Assembly: GCF_014805525.1 (NCBI RefSeq)
Contig: NZ_JACFSZ010000016.1
Span: 1 to 64,000 of the forward strand
Length of the DNA: 64,000 nt
Origin: Rhabdothermincola sediminis
GTDB lineage: Bacteria; Actinomycetota; Acidimicrobiia; Acidimicrobiales; Acidimicrobilacustridaceae
Direction of reading: 5' to 3'
The notes below the pieces were generated by a model that saw nothing but the letters and a program-made list of their open reading frames with translations, was not told the origin of the DNA and did no database searches. Within the stretch, counting starts at the first letter, position 1. Each line of letters starts with the position of its first letter. A program made the translations under genes and the position numbers. Shown here in pieces: positions 57,275 to 64,000 of the stretch.

Positions 57275-57280
57275 ACGGTA
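57275..57280 (-). promoter_or_regulatory. Candidate -10 box of the esterase gene
   Basis: TACCGT on the minus strand, giving a leader of about 27 nt that contains the GGAGG ribosome-binding site. Confidence 0.42.
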
Positions 57281-57338
57281 GCTCAGGGCATCCGGATCTG
57301 CGCCGGGGAGCGGTGAGGAGGCCCGGGTGCCGGACCGG

Positions 57339-57344
57339 TACGCT
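57339..57344 (+). promoter_or_regulatory. -10 box of M50 protease gene (leaderless)
   Basis: TACGCT, 7 nt before GTG 57352. Confidence 0.58.
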
Positions 57345-57351
57345 CGTCGCC

Positions 57352-58569
57352 GTGCAATCCGGACTCGCCTTCGCGGTCGCCGGCATCCCCGTGCGCGTGC
57401 TCCCCACGTTCTTCCTGGTGAGCATCCTGCTGGGCCTCGGCTACGGGGACGCCCTGCTGGTCGGGCTGTGGGTGACCGTGGTGTTCGCCTCGATCCTCAT
57501 CCACGAGCTGGGCCACGCCGCTGCCTACCGGTGGTTCGGGAGCGACGCGGCGATCGTGCTCCACAGCTTCGGGGGTCTCACCCTCGGCCGGTCGCTGTCG
57601 CTCGGCCGTGATCTGGTCGTGAGCCTGGCCGGTCCGGCTGCGAGCTTGCTGGTGGGTGTCCCCTTGCTCGGGCTCGCGGCCTCGGGCACGGTCACCGGGC
57701 AGACCGGCGAGGCCGTGCTCACGATGGCCATCTGGGTCAACGTCGGGTGGGCGCTGATCAACCTGTTGCCGATCCTGCCGCTCGATGGTGGTCAGGCCCT
57801 GGTGTCGTTGTTGTCGATGATCACCAAGCGGGACGCGACCCGCTTGGTCAACGCGGTGTCAGTGGTGGTCGCCGGGGTCGCCGTGTACCTGGCCGTCCAG
57901 GCCGGCTTGCTGTACGCCGCTGTGTTGGCAGGGCTCTTCCTCCTGATCAACGTGCACGCGTTGAGCCAGCGGCAACCGTGGCGACCCGCCCGCCCGGCGA
58001 GGTCGGCGCGGACCGACCCGGGTGACCGCGCGCCGGCTGGCCGGCACCTCGCCGATCCACGCCCGGTCACCTCCCCTGCGCCGGTCGCGCCCCCGGTGCC
58101 CGTGGCTCCCCCGGCGGAGCCCGCCGGGCGCGGGAGCGGAGCGGAGACGAGTCCGCCCTCGGCCGCCCCTGTCTCTCGCCCACCGATCGTGGGGCGGCGC
58201 AGCCTCGACGACGAAGTCGCGTCTGCCATCAAGGCGGTGGTGGCGAACGAGCCCGAGCTGGCGCTGATCGCCATCGCGCGGGTGCGGGCGCACGGCCTCA
58301 CCGCCGAGCAGACCGTGCGCGCCGACGAGCTCGAGGCATGGGCGTGGATGCAACGGGGAGATCTCCCCTCCGCCGCGCCCTTCATCGAGGCGGTGCCGGT
58401 GGGTGACCCTGCCCGGGCACTCCTCGAGGCGGGCCGAGCCGGGTTAGCAGGCCAGGGTTGGGAGGAGGCCCGACGCTTGGCCGACCCCCATGGTGAGGGA
58501 GCGGCGCTGTCGGCCCGGTTCCTGTCGACGATGCTCCCCGCGGATGGTCAGGGGGAGCCGGCCGAGTGA
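57352..58569 (+). CDS. Site-2-protease-like (M50) membrane metalloprotease
   Basis: 405 residues from GTG 57352. About six membrane segments lie in the first 205 residues. The zinc motif is IHELGHAAAYRWFG, and NLLPILPLDGGQ supplies the second-part Asp. Residues about 205-280 are Pro/Ala/Arg-rich linker. The C-terminal 120 residues are alpha-helical and TPR-like, and may be a substrate adaptor. Such proteases cut transmembrane regulators; the substrate is unknown. Confidence 0.82.
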   Translation: MQSGLAFAVAGIPVRVLPTFFLVSILLGLGYGDALLVGLWVTVVFASILIHELGHAAAYRWFGSDAAIVLHSFGGLTLGRSLSLGRDLVVSLAGPAASLLVGVPLLGLAASGTVTGQTGEAVLTMAIWVNVGWALINLLPILPLDGGQALVSLLSMITKRDATRLVNAVSVVVAGVAVYLAVQAGLLYAAVLAGLFLLINVHALSQRQPWRPARPARSARTDPGDRAPAGRHLADPRPVTSPAPVAPPVPVAPPAEPAGRGSGAETSPPSAAPVSRPPIVGRRSLDDEVASAIKAVVANEPELALIAIARVRAHGLTAEQTVRADELEAWAWMQRGDLPSAAPFIEAVPVGDPARALLEAGRAGLAGQGWEEARRLADPHGEGAALSARFLSTMLPADGQGEPAE

Positions 58570-58606
58570 GCGGCGGTGATCCCGGCAGGCCGGCGCACCT
58601 GCTTCC

Positions 58607-58852
58607 TCACTCGTCGGGGATGGCCTCCCACCACTGGCACCACCAGTCCTCGCCCACCAGGATCCGGATCTGCGGATGCCAGCAGTAGGTCAGATCGGCG
58701 TCGGTGTCGAGGTAGTAGAGGCAGTTCCGGCACCGCTCGTCGCCGGAGGGATGCCCCCGGAGCACGGCTCGATCTATGAAGTGCTGGAGTTCGAGCCAGT
58801 TCTTCTCGTCGATCTCCTTGGGCTCGGGCGGTGGGATCTCGTAGTCAGCCAT
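58607..58852 (-). CDS. Small Cys/Trp-rich protein of unknown function
   Basis: 81 residues from ATG 58850-58852. The C-terminal half has four Cys (ERCRNCLYY, LTYCWHPQ, DWWCQWWE). The spacing could hold zinc or an iron-sulfur cluster. The N-terminus is acidic and Pro-rich. I know no annotated family, although the layout Cys-x2-Cys, Cys, Cys recalls small FeS subunits of glycyl-radical enzymes (speculative). Its TACGTT box is 6 nt before the ATG. It is divergent from the FMN glutamate-synthase-like gene, which also binds an FeS cluster. Confidence 0.65.
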   Translation of the reverse strand: MADYEIPPPEPKEIDEKNWLELQHFIDRAVLRGHPSGDERCRNCLYYLDTDADLTYCWHPQIRILVGEDWWCQWWEAIPDE

Positions 58853-58858
58853 GATTCG

Positions 58859-58864
58859 AACGTA
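58859..58864 (-). promoter_or_regulatory. -10 box of Cys-rich protein gene (leaderless)
   Basis: TACGTT on the minus strand, 6 nt before ATG 58852. Confidence 0.52.
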
Positions 58865-58888
58865 CCGCGGCCGCGCCCGGGTGCTCGG

Positions 58889-58894
58889 TAGGGT
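58889..58894 (+). promoter_or_regulatory. -10 box of glutamate-synthase-like gene (leaderless)
   Basis: TAGGGT, 6 nt before GTG 58901. Confidence 0.58.
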
Positions 58895-58900
58895 CGGATC

Positions 58901-60457
58901 GTGGGGATCGTGCGAGGCTCCCGCCCCCGTGCGCCGCTCATCGCCTCCCGCCTGGGGAGGACGGTGGCGCGGACCGTGGGCGCGGGGTTGGTCGGGTTGG
59001 CTGCCTACGACCTGCTGCAGACGAAGCACGCGATCCTGCGGAACTTCCCCGTCATCGGGCATCTGCGCTACAGCCTCGAGGCGGTCGGACCAGAACTGCG
59101 CCAGTACATCGTCACCGACAACAACTCGGAGCGACCGTTCTCGCGTGATCAACGCCACTGGATCTACGCGGTGGCGAAAGGCGAGAACAGCTACTTCGGC
59201 TTCGGGACCGACAACGACCTCGACCAGTCGCCGAGCTACCTGATCATCAAGCAGGCCACCTTCCCGGCCCCCGGTATGGGGCCCGGCCAGCCTGATCCGG
59301 CGACCCCTGTCCCTTGCACCAAAGTCATGGGCGCTGCCCATCGGCGCCACCGGGCGTTCCGTCCTGCGTCAGTGGTCAACATCTCGGCGCTGAGCTACGG
59401 CTCGCTCAGCGGTTCCGCCATCGAGGCGCTCAACCGCGGGGCGGCGCTGGCTGGCTGCCTGCACAACACCGGCGAGGGTGGGGTGTCACCGCATCATCGC
59501 CAGGGTGGAGAACTGGTGCTCCAGATCGGCACGGGCTACTTCGGCTGCCGTGACGAGCGTGGCCGCTTCGACCTCGATCGGCTCGTCGACTTGGTCGCGT
59601 CCGCACCGGTGAGGGCGGTGGAGATCAAGCTCAGCCAGGGGGCCAAACCTGGTCTCGGCGGCGTGCTACCGGGAGTCAAGGTGACCCCTGAGATCGCGGC
59701 GATCCGGGGCGTGCCCGTGGGTGTGGATTGCGTCAGTCCCCCGTACCACACCGCCTTCCACGACGTCGACGGGCTGCTCGAGTTCGTGGAACGCATCGCC
59801 GAGGCGACCGGTCTGCCGGTCGGGGTGAAGTCGGCGGTGGGTCAGCAGGAATTCTGGGAGGAGCTCGCCACCAGGATGGCGGCTACCGGGCAGGGTCCCG
59901 ACTTCGTCACCATCGACGGTGGAGAGGGGGGTACCGGAGCGGCGCCGCTGGTGTACAGCGACCACGTGGCGCTGCCATTTCGCGTCGGCTTTCCGCGGGT
60001 GTATCGGGCGTTCGTCGAAGCCGGCCTCGCCGACGATGTGGTGTTTGCCGGAGCGGGCAAGCTGGGGTTGCCGGAGGCGGCACTGCTGGGCATGGCGATG
60101 GGGCTCGACCTGGTGAACGTCGGTCGAGAAGCCATGCTGGCCATCGGGTGCATCCAGGCGCAGCGGTGCCACACGGGGCGATGCCCGACGGGGGTGGCGA
60201 CCCAGAACCGCTGGCTGGCCAGCGGTCTCGACCCGTCGCTCAAGTCCAGCCGGGCGGCGAACTACCTGATGGCGTTGCGCCACGAGCTGCTGCGCCTCGC
60301 CCATGTGTGCGGTGTGGTTCATCCGGCGCTGGTGACTCTCGACCACTTCGAGATGATCGAGGACGGGCCGACCGGGATCCCTGCCCGGGAGGTGTTCGGG
60401 TACGAGCCCGGCTGGGGAGTCCCGGTGACGCTCAGGCGAGAGCCCGGGTCGCGGTGA
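58901..60457 (+). CDS. FMN-binding glutamate synthase family protein
   Basis: 518 residues. An N-terminal membrane-associated stretch (about 20-45) precedes a GltB-type FMN/synthase domain with NISALSYGSLSGSAIEALNRGA, NTGEGGVSPHH, KLSQGAKPGLGGVLPG, DGGEGGTGAAPLVY and GAGKLGLPEAALLGMAMGLDLVNVGREA. The FeS cysteines lie in GCIQAQRCHTGRCPTGVAT (Cys-x5-Cys-x4-Cys, as for a [3Fe-4S] cluster). The glutaminase and GltD parts are absent, so true glutamate synthesis is doubtful. The family is common as a stand-alone oxidoreductase of uncertain substrate. Confidence 0.85.
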   Translation: MGIVRGSRPRAPLIASRLGRTVARTVGAGLVGLAAYDLLQTKHAILRNFPVIGHLRYSLEAVGPELRQYIVTDNNSERPFSRDQRHWIYAVAKGENSYFGFGTDNDLDQSPSYLIIKQATFPAPGMGPGQPDPATPVPCTKVMGAAHRRHRAFRPASVVNISALSYGSLSGSAIEALNRGAALAGCLHNTGEGGVSPHHRQGGELVLQIGTGYFGCRDERGRFDLDRLVDLVASAPVRAVEIKLSQGAKPGLGGVLPGVKVTPEIAAIRGVPVGVDCVSPPYHTAFHDVDGLLEFVERIAEATGLPVGVKSAVGQQEFWEELATRMAATGQGPDFVTIDGGEGGTGAAPLVYSDHVALPFRVGFPRVYRAFVEAGLADDVVFAGAGKLGLPEAALLGMAMGLDLVNVGREAMLAIGCIQAQRCHTGRCPTGVATQNRWLASGLDPSLKSSRAANYLMALRHELLRLAHVCGVVHPALVTLDHFEMIEDGPTGIPAREVFGYEPGWGVPVTLRREPGSR

Positions 60458-61823
60458 GCCACGCGCCGAAGCCGCCGATGAGATCGGACACGTCCGCTGC
60501 TCCGAGGGAGCGGAGGAGGCTCGCCGCGATGGAGGATCGGTAACCGCCCGCGCAGTAGACGACGATCGGCCGGTCGAGATCGAGTTCGCCCGCGCGGTCG
60601 CGCAGCTCGGCCAGCGGGATCCGGAGCGCACCCGGGATGCTGCCGAGTGCAGATTCGGCGTGGTTGCGCACGTCGACGATCTGGACCTCCGTGCTGGCTC
60701 GCCGCTCGTCGAGCCGGGCGACGGGCAACCGAGGGGCGTGGCCGACGACATCAGGCCGGGCCATGAACGCAGCGGGACCCTCCCGGAGGACGCCGACGAC
60801 GGTGTCGAAGCCGATCCGCCCCAACCGCAGCTTCGCCTCGTGCTCGGTGCCCGGATCGCTCACCAGCACGATGGGCGTGTGCGGTGGGACCACGGTGCCC
60901 ACGTACTCGGCGAAACGGCCGTCGATGCCGACGTTGACCGAGCCGGCCAGGTGCCCGGCTGCGAAGTCGGCGGCTGGGCGGGTGTCGATGACGACGGCGC
61001 CGGCAGCCTGCTCCGCCAGCACCTGGTCGAGATCGAGCGGGGCCGGCGGAGCGATGTCGAGCAGGTCCCGCGCTTGCTTGTTGAGGCCGGCGTTGTAGCA
61101 GAAGTAGGCGGGCGCAGCGCTCTGCCCTTCGGTCACGGCGGCGACGAACTCCTCGACGGGCATGGGTTGCAGGGCGTAGTTGGTGCGGCGTTGCTCGCCG
61201 ATGGTGGAGACGGTCTCGGTGGAGAGGCTCTTGCCGCAGGCTGACCCGGCGCCGTGGGCAGGGAAGACCTTGGTGCTGTCAGGCAGGTCGAGGAGCTTGT
61301 CGTGCACGGAGACGTACAGCTTGCGGGCCAGCTCGTCGGCCGACACGCCCACGGACGACAGCAGGTCGGGGCGGCCCACGTCACCGATGAAGAGGGTGTC
61401 GCCGGTGAGCACGCCGAAGGGCTCGGGGTCATCACCGTGCTCCCACACCACCACGCTGATCGACTCGGGCGTGTGACCTGGGGTCTCGCGGAACTCGAGG
61501 ACCACGCCGCTGCCGTCGGCGGGCCCGAGCGCGAGCCGCTCCCCGTCGGTCACCCTACGGATCGGGTACTGGGGGCTCGCCGCCGATCCGTAGATGATCT
61601 CCGCCCCGGTCGCCTGGGCGAGCTCGAGGTGGCCGGACAGGAAATCCGCGTGGAAGTGGGTCTCGATCACGTAGTCGATGCGGAGCCCCTCGGCGGCGGC
61701 GTCGTCGAGGTACTCCTGGATGTCGCGCTTCGGGTCGACCACCGCGGCGCGTCTCGTGGTCTCGTCGGCGATCAGGTAGCTCGCGTGGGACAGGCAGTCC
61801 AGGTAGTACTGCGTGAACTTCAC
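60432..61823 (-). CDS. Persulfide dioxygenase-rhodanese fusion (CstB-like)
   Basis: 463 residues from GTG 61821-61823, with a perfect AGGAGG 6 nt upstream. Longer in-frame starts lie inside the promoter dyad and are rejected. An MBL-fold domain (1-250) has THFHADFLSGH (His 56, His 58, Asp 60) and GHTPESISV, as in ETHE1/CstB dioxygenases. Two rhodanese domains follow. The first (about 265-355) lacks the catalytic Cys (VLVSDPGTE at the loop); the second has it (VVYCAGGYRSS, Cys 424). Such enzymes oxidise persulfides to sulfite or thiosulfate. The 3' end overlaps the glutamate-synthase-like gene by 26 bp. Confidence 0.85.
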   Translation of the reverse strand: MKFTQYYLDCLSHASYLIADETTRRAAVVDPKRDIQEYLDDAAAEGLRIDYVIETHFHADFLSGHLELAQATGAEIIYGSAASPQYPIRRVTDGERLALGPADGSGVVLEFRETPGHTPESISVVVWEHGDDPEPFGVLTGDTLFIGDVGRPDLLSSVGVSADELARKLYVSVHDKLLDLPDSTKVFPAHGAGSACGKSLSTETVSTIGEQRRTNYALQPMPVEEFVAAVTEGQSAAPAYFCYNAGLNKQARDLLDIAPPAPLDLDQVLAEQAAGAVVIDTRPAADFAAGHLAGSVNVGIDGRFAEYVGTVVPPHTPIVLVSDPGTEHEAKLRLGRIGFDTVVGVLREGPAAFMARPDVVGHAPRLPVARLDERRASTEVQIVDVRNHAESALGSIPGALRIPLAELRDRAGELDLDRPIVVYCAGGYRSSIAASLLRSLGAADVSDLIGGFGAWLTATRALA

Positions 61824-61858
61824 CGTGGACCTCCTCGACGTCCGGATGCTAGACAACT

Positions 61859-61874
61859 ATACCCTCAGGGGTAT
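61859..61874. promoter_or_regulatory. Operator-like dyad and -10 box of persulfide dioxygenase gene
   Basis: ATACCCTCAGGGGTAT is an almost exact dyad. On the minus strand the -10 box TATAGT (61856-61861) overlaps its end. A protein bound here would block RNA polymerase. CsoR/CstR-family repressors bind such TACC-GGTA dyads with central C/G runs, and CstR controls persulfide genes, so a CstR-type repressor is the first candidate. No such gene is in the window. Confidence 0.65.
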
Positions 61875-61984
61875 CTGTCCGAAACCTCGCGGGCGGCGCC
61901 GGGTGGCGTCCCGGCAGCTGTCGCCAGCAGGGTCTGAGGCGGGCGGCACCAGGCCTCGCTCGGCCGGGGTTCAGCCGGGTCCGC

Positions 61985-64000
61985 TCAGGAGGGAGCCGTC
62001 ACCTGGTGCACGCTCGAGCCGCGGCGGCCGGCACTTCCCGCGCGGACCTCGAGTTGTGCGGGGATGCGGTTGCGGAGGTCGGCCACGTGGCTGACGATGC
62101 CGATGGTGCGGCCACCGCTGCGCAGCTCGTCGAGCACGTCCATGACGACCTGGAGGGTGTTGTCGTCGAGGCTGCCGAAACCCTCGTCGATGAAGAGGGT
62201 GTCGATGCGGGTGCCGCCTGCCTCGGCGGTGACGACGTCGGCCAGTCCCAGCGCCAGCGCCAGGGACGCCATGAAACTCTCGCCGCCCGAGAGGGTGGTG
62301 GTCTGGCGTTCGGTGCCGCTCCAGGCGTCGATCACGAGCAGGCCCAGCCCACTCCGCCGGCGCCCGTCAGCCTCCTCGTCGGTGTGGCGGAGGGTGTAGC
62401 GGCCGCTGCTCATCTGGTGGAGGCGCCGGCTCGCCGCGTGAGCGACCTGCTCGAGGCGTGCCGCGAGCACGAACACCGACAGGCGCATCCGCAGCGCGTT
62501 GTCCGCCTCGCCAGCGACCAGGCGGGCGAGGCCCGCGACCTCGTCGTGGCGGGCGCTGACAGGCCCGAGTCGATCGACCGCGTCCCGCAGGTCGATCACG
62601 TTCTCGCGCAGGTGCTGCACGGTCTCGGCGAGAGCCCCGGACCGGCGCAGCGCCTCGTGTAGCTCGGCGTCTGCTCGCTCCCGGGCGGCGCCGAGCCCGT
62701 TGAGGTCTGCGGGTGGTCGGGCAGCAGCCTCGGCGAGCTCGGGATCGTCGAGCGTCTCCTGGGTCGCCCGGAGCAGGGCATGGTGCTCGTCGATCGCCTG
62801 ACGGAGGGAACGGATCTCGTCGAGGCGGAGGATGGCGCGTCGGGCAGCGTCGGCGTCGGCGAAGCCGGCGGCCGCGGCCTCGCGTTGTGCGGCCTGCTCG
62901 GCGTCCCGGAGCCGGTTCGTCGCGTCGTGGTGCGCGTCGATGGCGCTGGCCAGCGCGTCGCAGGCCCGTGCCAGCTCGTCGTGGCGGGTCATCGCCACGG
63001 CCACCGTCGGGGCTCCTCCGAGGCCTTCCTCGAGCCGCTTGCGGTCCCCGATCTGCTCCTGGTCCGCCACCGTGATCGCATGCTCGGCCTCGCCGATGCG
63101 CTTGCTGAGCTGTTCCCGCTCGAGGTGGAGCTGCCCCTGGTGGTCGGCGAGGAGCTGCAGCTCTGCTTCGATGGCGGCCAGTCGGCCAGCGTGCTCCTCG
63201 GCCTCGGCGAGCTCCGCCGCGAGGGAGCAGGCCTGCTGCTCCAGCTCGAGGACCGGGGCCTCACCCGCGGTGGCCTCCGCGGCGGCCAGCTCGGCGCGGA
63301 GATCGGCTTGCACCCGCTCGAGCTCGGATCGACGACGCTCGGCGTCATCCACGCGCGCCGTGGCGTCGTCGAGCTGCTCGGCCGTGACCAGCCCCCCGGT
63401 GCCGGCGGTCGCCGGGCATGGGTGATCGACGCTTCCGCACACCGGGCAGGCCGAACCCGGTTCGAGGCCGGCGGCCAGCTCGGCGGCCATGTTGGCGATG
63501 CGTGCTTCCTGCAGGTGGTGCAGAGCGTCGCGCGCCTCTTGGTGGGCGTCGATGGCGGCGCGCAGCTTGTCGTCGATGCCCCGGAGCTGCTCGCGGAGCC
63601 GGTCGCGGGTGTGGCCTGCCGAGCAGCGTCGCTGCGCGTCTCGGGCGGCGGCGCGCAGACCCTCGACTGAGCCGGCGGCCCGGGCCGCGCGCTCCTTGTC
63701 GAGCACGAGGCCCTCGACCCGACCGGGGAGCTCGCCGAGCGAGAGGGTCAGCTGGTCGAGCTGCTCCTGCAACCGGATCAGCTCGTCTCGCCTCGCGGCG
63801 ATCTCACGGTCTCGCCGGCGCAGGTCGCGCTCGACGGTGGTGAGTTGCTCGAGCTGCCCGCGCTGCTGGAGGAGGGCGTCGCGCCGCCGGGTGAGGTGCT
63901 CGATGTCGGCCGCGGCGAGGCTCGGGTCGAGCGCTTCGACCGATCGGCGCTGCTGCTCGAGTGCCTCCCGAGCGTCGCACTCGCGGGCGCGGGCGTGCTC
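61985..64000 (-). CDS. sbcC: SbcC exonuclease subunit (C-terminal part, runs off the right edge)
   Basis: 672 codons are visible without a stop to base 64000, so the N-terminal Walker A lies beyond the window. The visible part has coiled coil, the zinc hook CPVCGSVDHPCP (about the centre), more coiled coil, then the ATPase C-terminal lobe. In that lobe the signature LSGGESFMASLALALGLADVV and Walker B TLFIDEGFGSLDDNTL are seen. SbcC pairs with SbcD (upstream, not in view) to process DNA ends and hairpins. The stop (TGA at 61985-61987) lies 161 bp upstream of the persulfide dioxygenase start. Confidence 0.9.
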   Translation of the reverse strand, partial: EHARARECDAREALEQQRRSVEALDPSLAAADIEHLTRRRDALLQQRGQLEQLTTVERDLRRRDREIAARRDELIRLQEQLDQLTLSLGELPGRVEGLVLDKERAARAAGSVEGLRAAARDAQRRCSAGHTRDRLREQLRGIDDKLRAAIDAHQEARDALHHLQEARIANMAAELAAGLEPGSACPVCGSVDHPCPATAGTGGLVTAEQLDDATARVDDAERRRSELERVQADLRAELAAAEATAGEAPVLELEQQACSLAAELAEAEEHAGRLAAIEAELQLLADHQGQLHLEREQLSKRIGEAEHAITVADQEQIGDRKRLEEGLGGAPTVAVAMTRHDELARACDALASAIDAHHDATNRLRDAEQAAQREAAAAGFADADAARRAILRLDEIRSLRQAIDEHHALLRATQETLDDPELAEAAARPPADLNGLGAARERADAELHEALRRSGALAETVQHLRENVIDLRDAVDRLGPVSARHDEVAGLARLVAGEADNALRMRLSVFVLAARLEQVAHAASRRLHQMSSGRYTLRHTDEEADGRRRSGLGLLVIDAWSGTERQTTTLSGGESFMASLALALGLADVVTAEAGGTRIDTLFIDEGFGSLDDNTLQVVMDVLDELRSGGRTIGIVSHVADLRNRIPAQLEVRAGSAGRRGSSVHQVTAPS

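Noticed and set aside
61824-61856. An earlier TTG start for the persulfide dioxygenase
   Set aside because: It would begin within 3 bp of the operator dyad and at the -10 box. The GTG at 61823 has a perfect AGGAGG at the right distance and family similarity starts there.

Overview
The window is about 64 kb of very GC-rich DNA, densely packed with genes. It looks chromosomal and core rather than accessory. The best fit is an actinobacterium, probably of the Acidimicrobiia type (inference). The grounds are: paired F420 genes (fbiA/fbiB), a fused biotin carboxylase-BCCP subunit, a DUF3499-type small protein, the FtsE-FtsX-M23 trio, a SIS-type phosphosugar isomerase after phosphomannomutase, many GTG starts, and very frequent leaderless promoters (a TANNNT box 6-10 nt before the start codon). 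I saw no tRNA, rRNA, CRISPR array, prophage or intact insertion sequence. No gap between genes exceeds about 180 bp.

Layout. 1-130: tail of an IS481-like transposase. 0.1-5.8 kb: acyl-CoA carboxylase alpha subunit and biotin ligase head to head, then pabB-pabC (folate) and an acyl-CoA dehydrogenase. 5.9-26.2 kb: a surface-polysaccharide region with an LCP ligase, UDP-glucose dehydrogenase to UDP-xylose synthase, four GT4 glycosyltransferases, a His-rich membrane protein of unknown role, sugar-1-P nucleotidyltransferase, galE-like epimerase, gmd and rmd (GDP-D-rhamnose), an XRE regulator, a very large GT2 membrane protein and a DUF5719-like exported protein. The F420 pair fbiA-fbiB sits inside this region. 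26.2-35.4 kb: membrane thioredoxin-like protein, FtsH, DUF3499 protein, GT-C-like membrane protein, polyprenyl-phosphate GT2, phosphomannomutase, Trm112-like protein, SIS isomerase. 35.5-46.6 kb: sahH, SDR, comF, an FlgM-like protein, an atypical response regulator, secA, prfB, ftsE, ftsX and an M23 hydrolase. 46.7-64 kb: enoyl-CoA hydratase, a repeat protein with an RDD protein, redoxin and Rieske proteins, AI-2E exporter, Bax-inhibitor-like protein, thioredoxin, YqgE, GH94-like enzyme, SixA, esterase, M50 protease, a Cys-rich small protein, FMN glutamate-synthase-like enzyme, a CstB-like persulfide dioxygenase and the C-terminal part of SbcC.

How the genes fit together. The sugar-nucleotide genes should supply UDP-xylose, GDP-mannose, GDP-D-rhamnose and a UDP-hexose epimer to the GT4/GT2/GT-C transferases, with LCP attaching product to the wall. 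FtsE/FtsX/M23 forms a division-site wall-hydrolysis module. BirA can biotinylate the carboxylase encoded beside it. The clearest regulatory signal is a 16-bp dyad present in near-identical form (14/16) before thioredoxin (52063-52078) and before the persulfide dioxygenase-rhodanese gene (61859-61874). It suggests a small persulfide/thiol-stress regulon whose repressor is not in the window.

Gene order around comF-flgM-secA-prfB-ftsE-ftsX matches the order known in Bacillus subtilis with the flagellar genes removed. The sahH/SIS/manB/fbiAB part resembles the mycobacterial chromosome.
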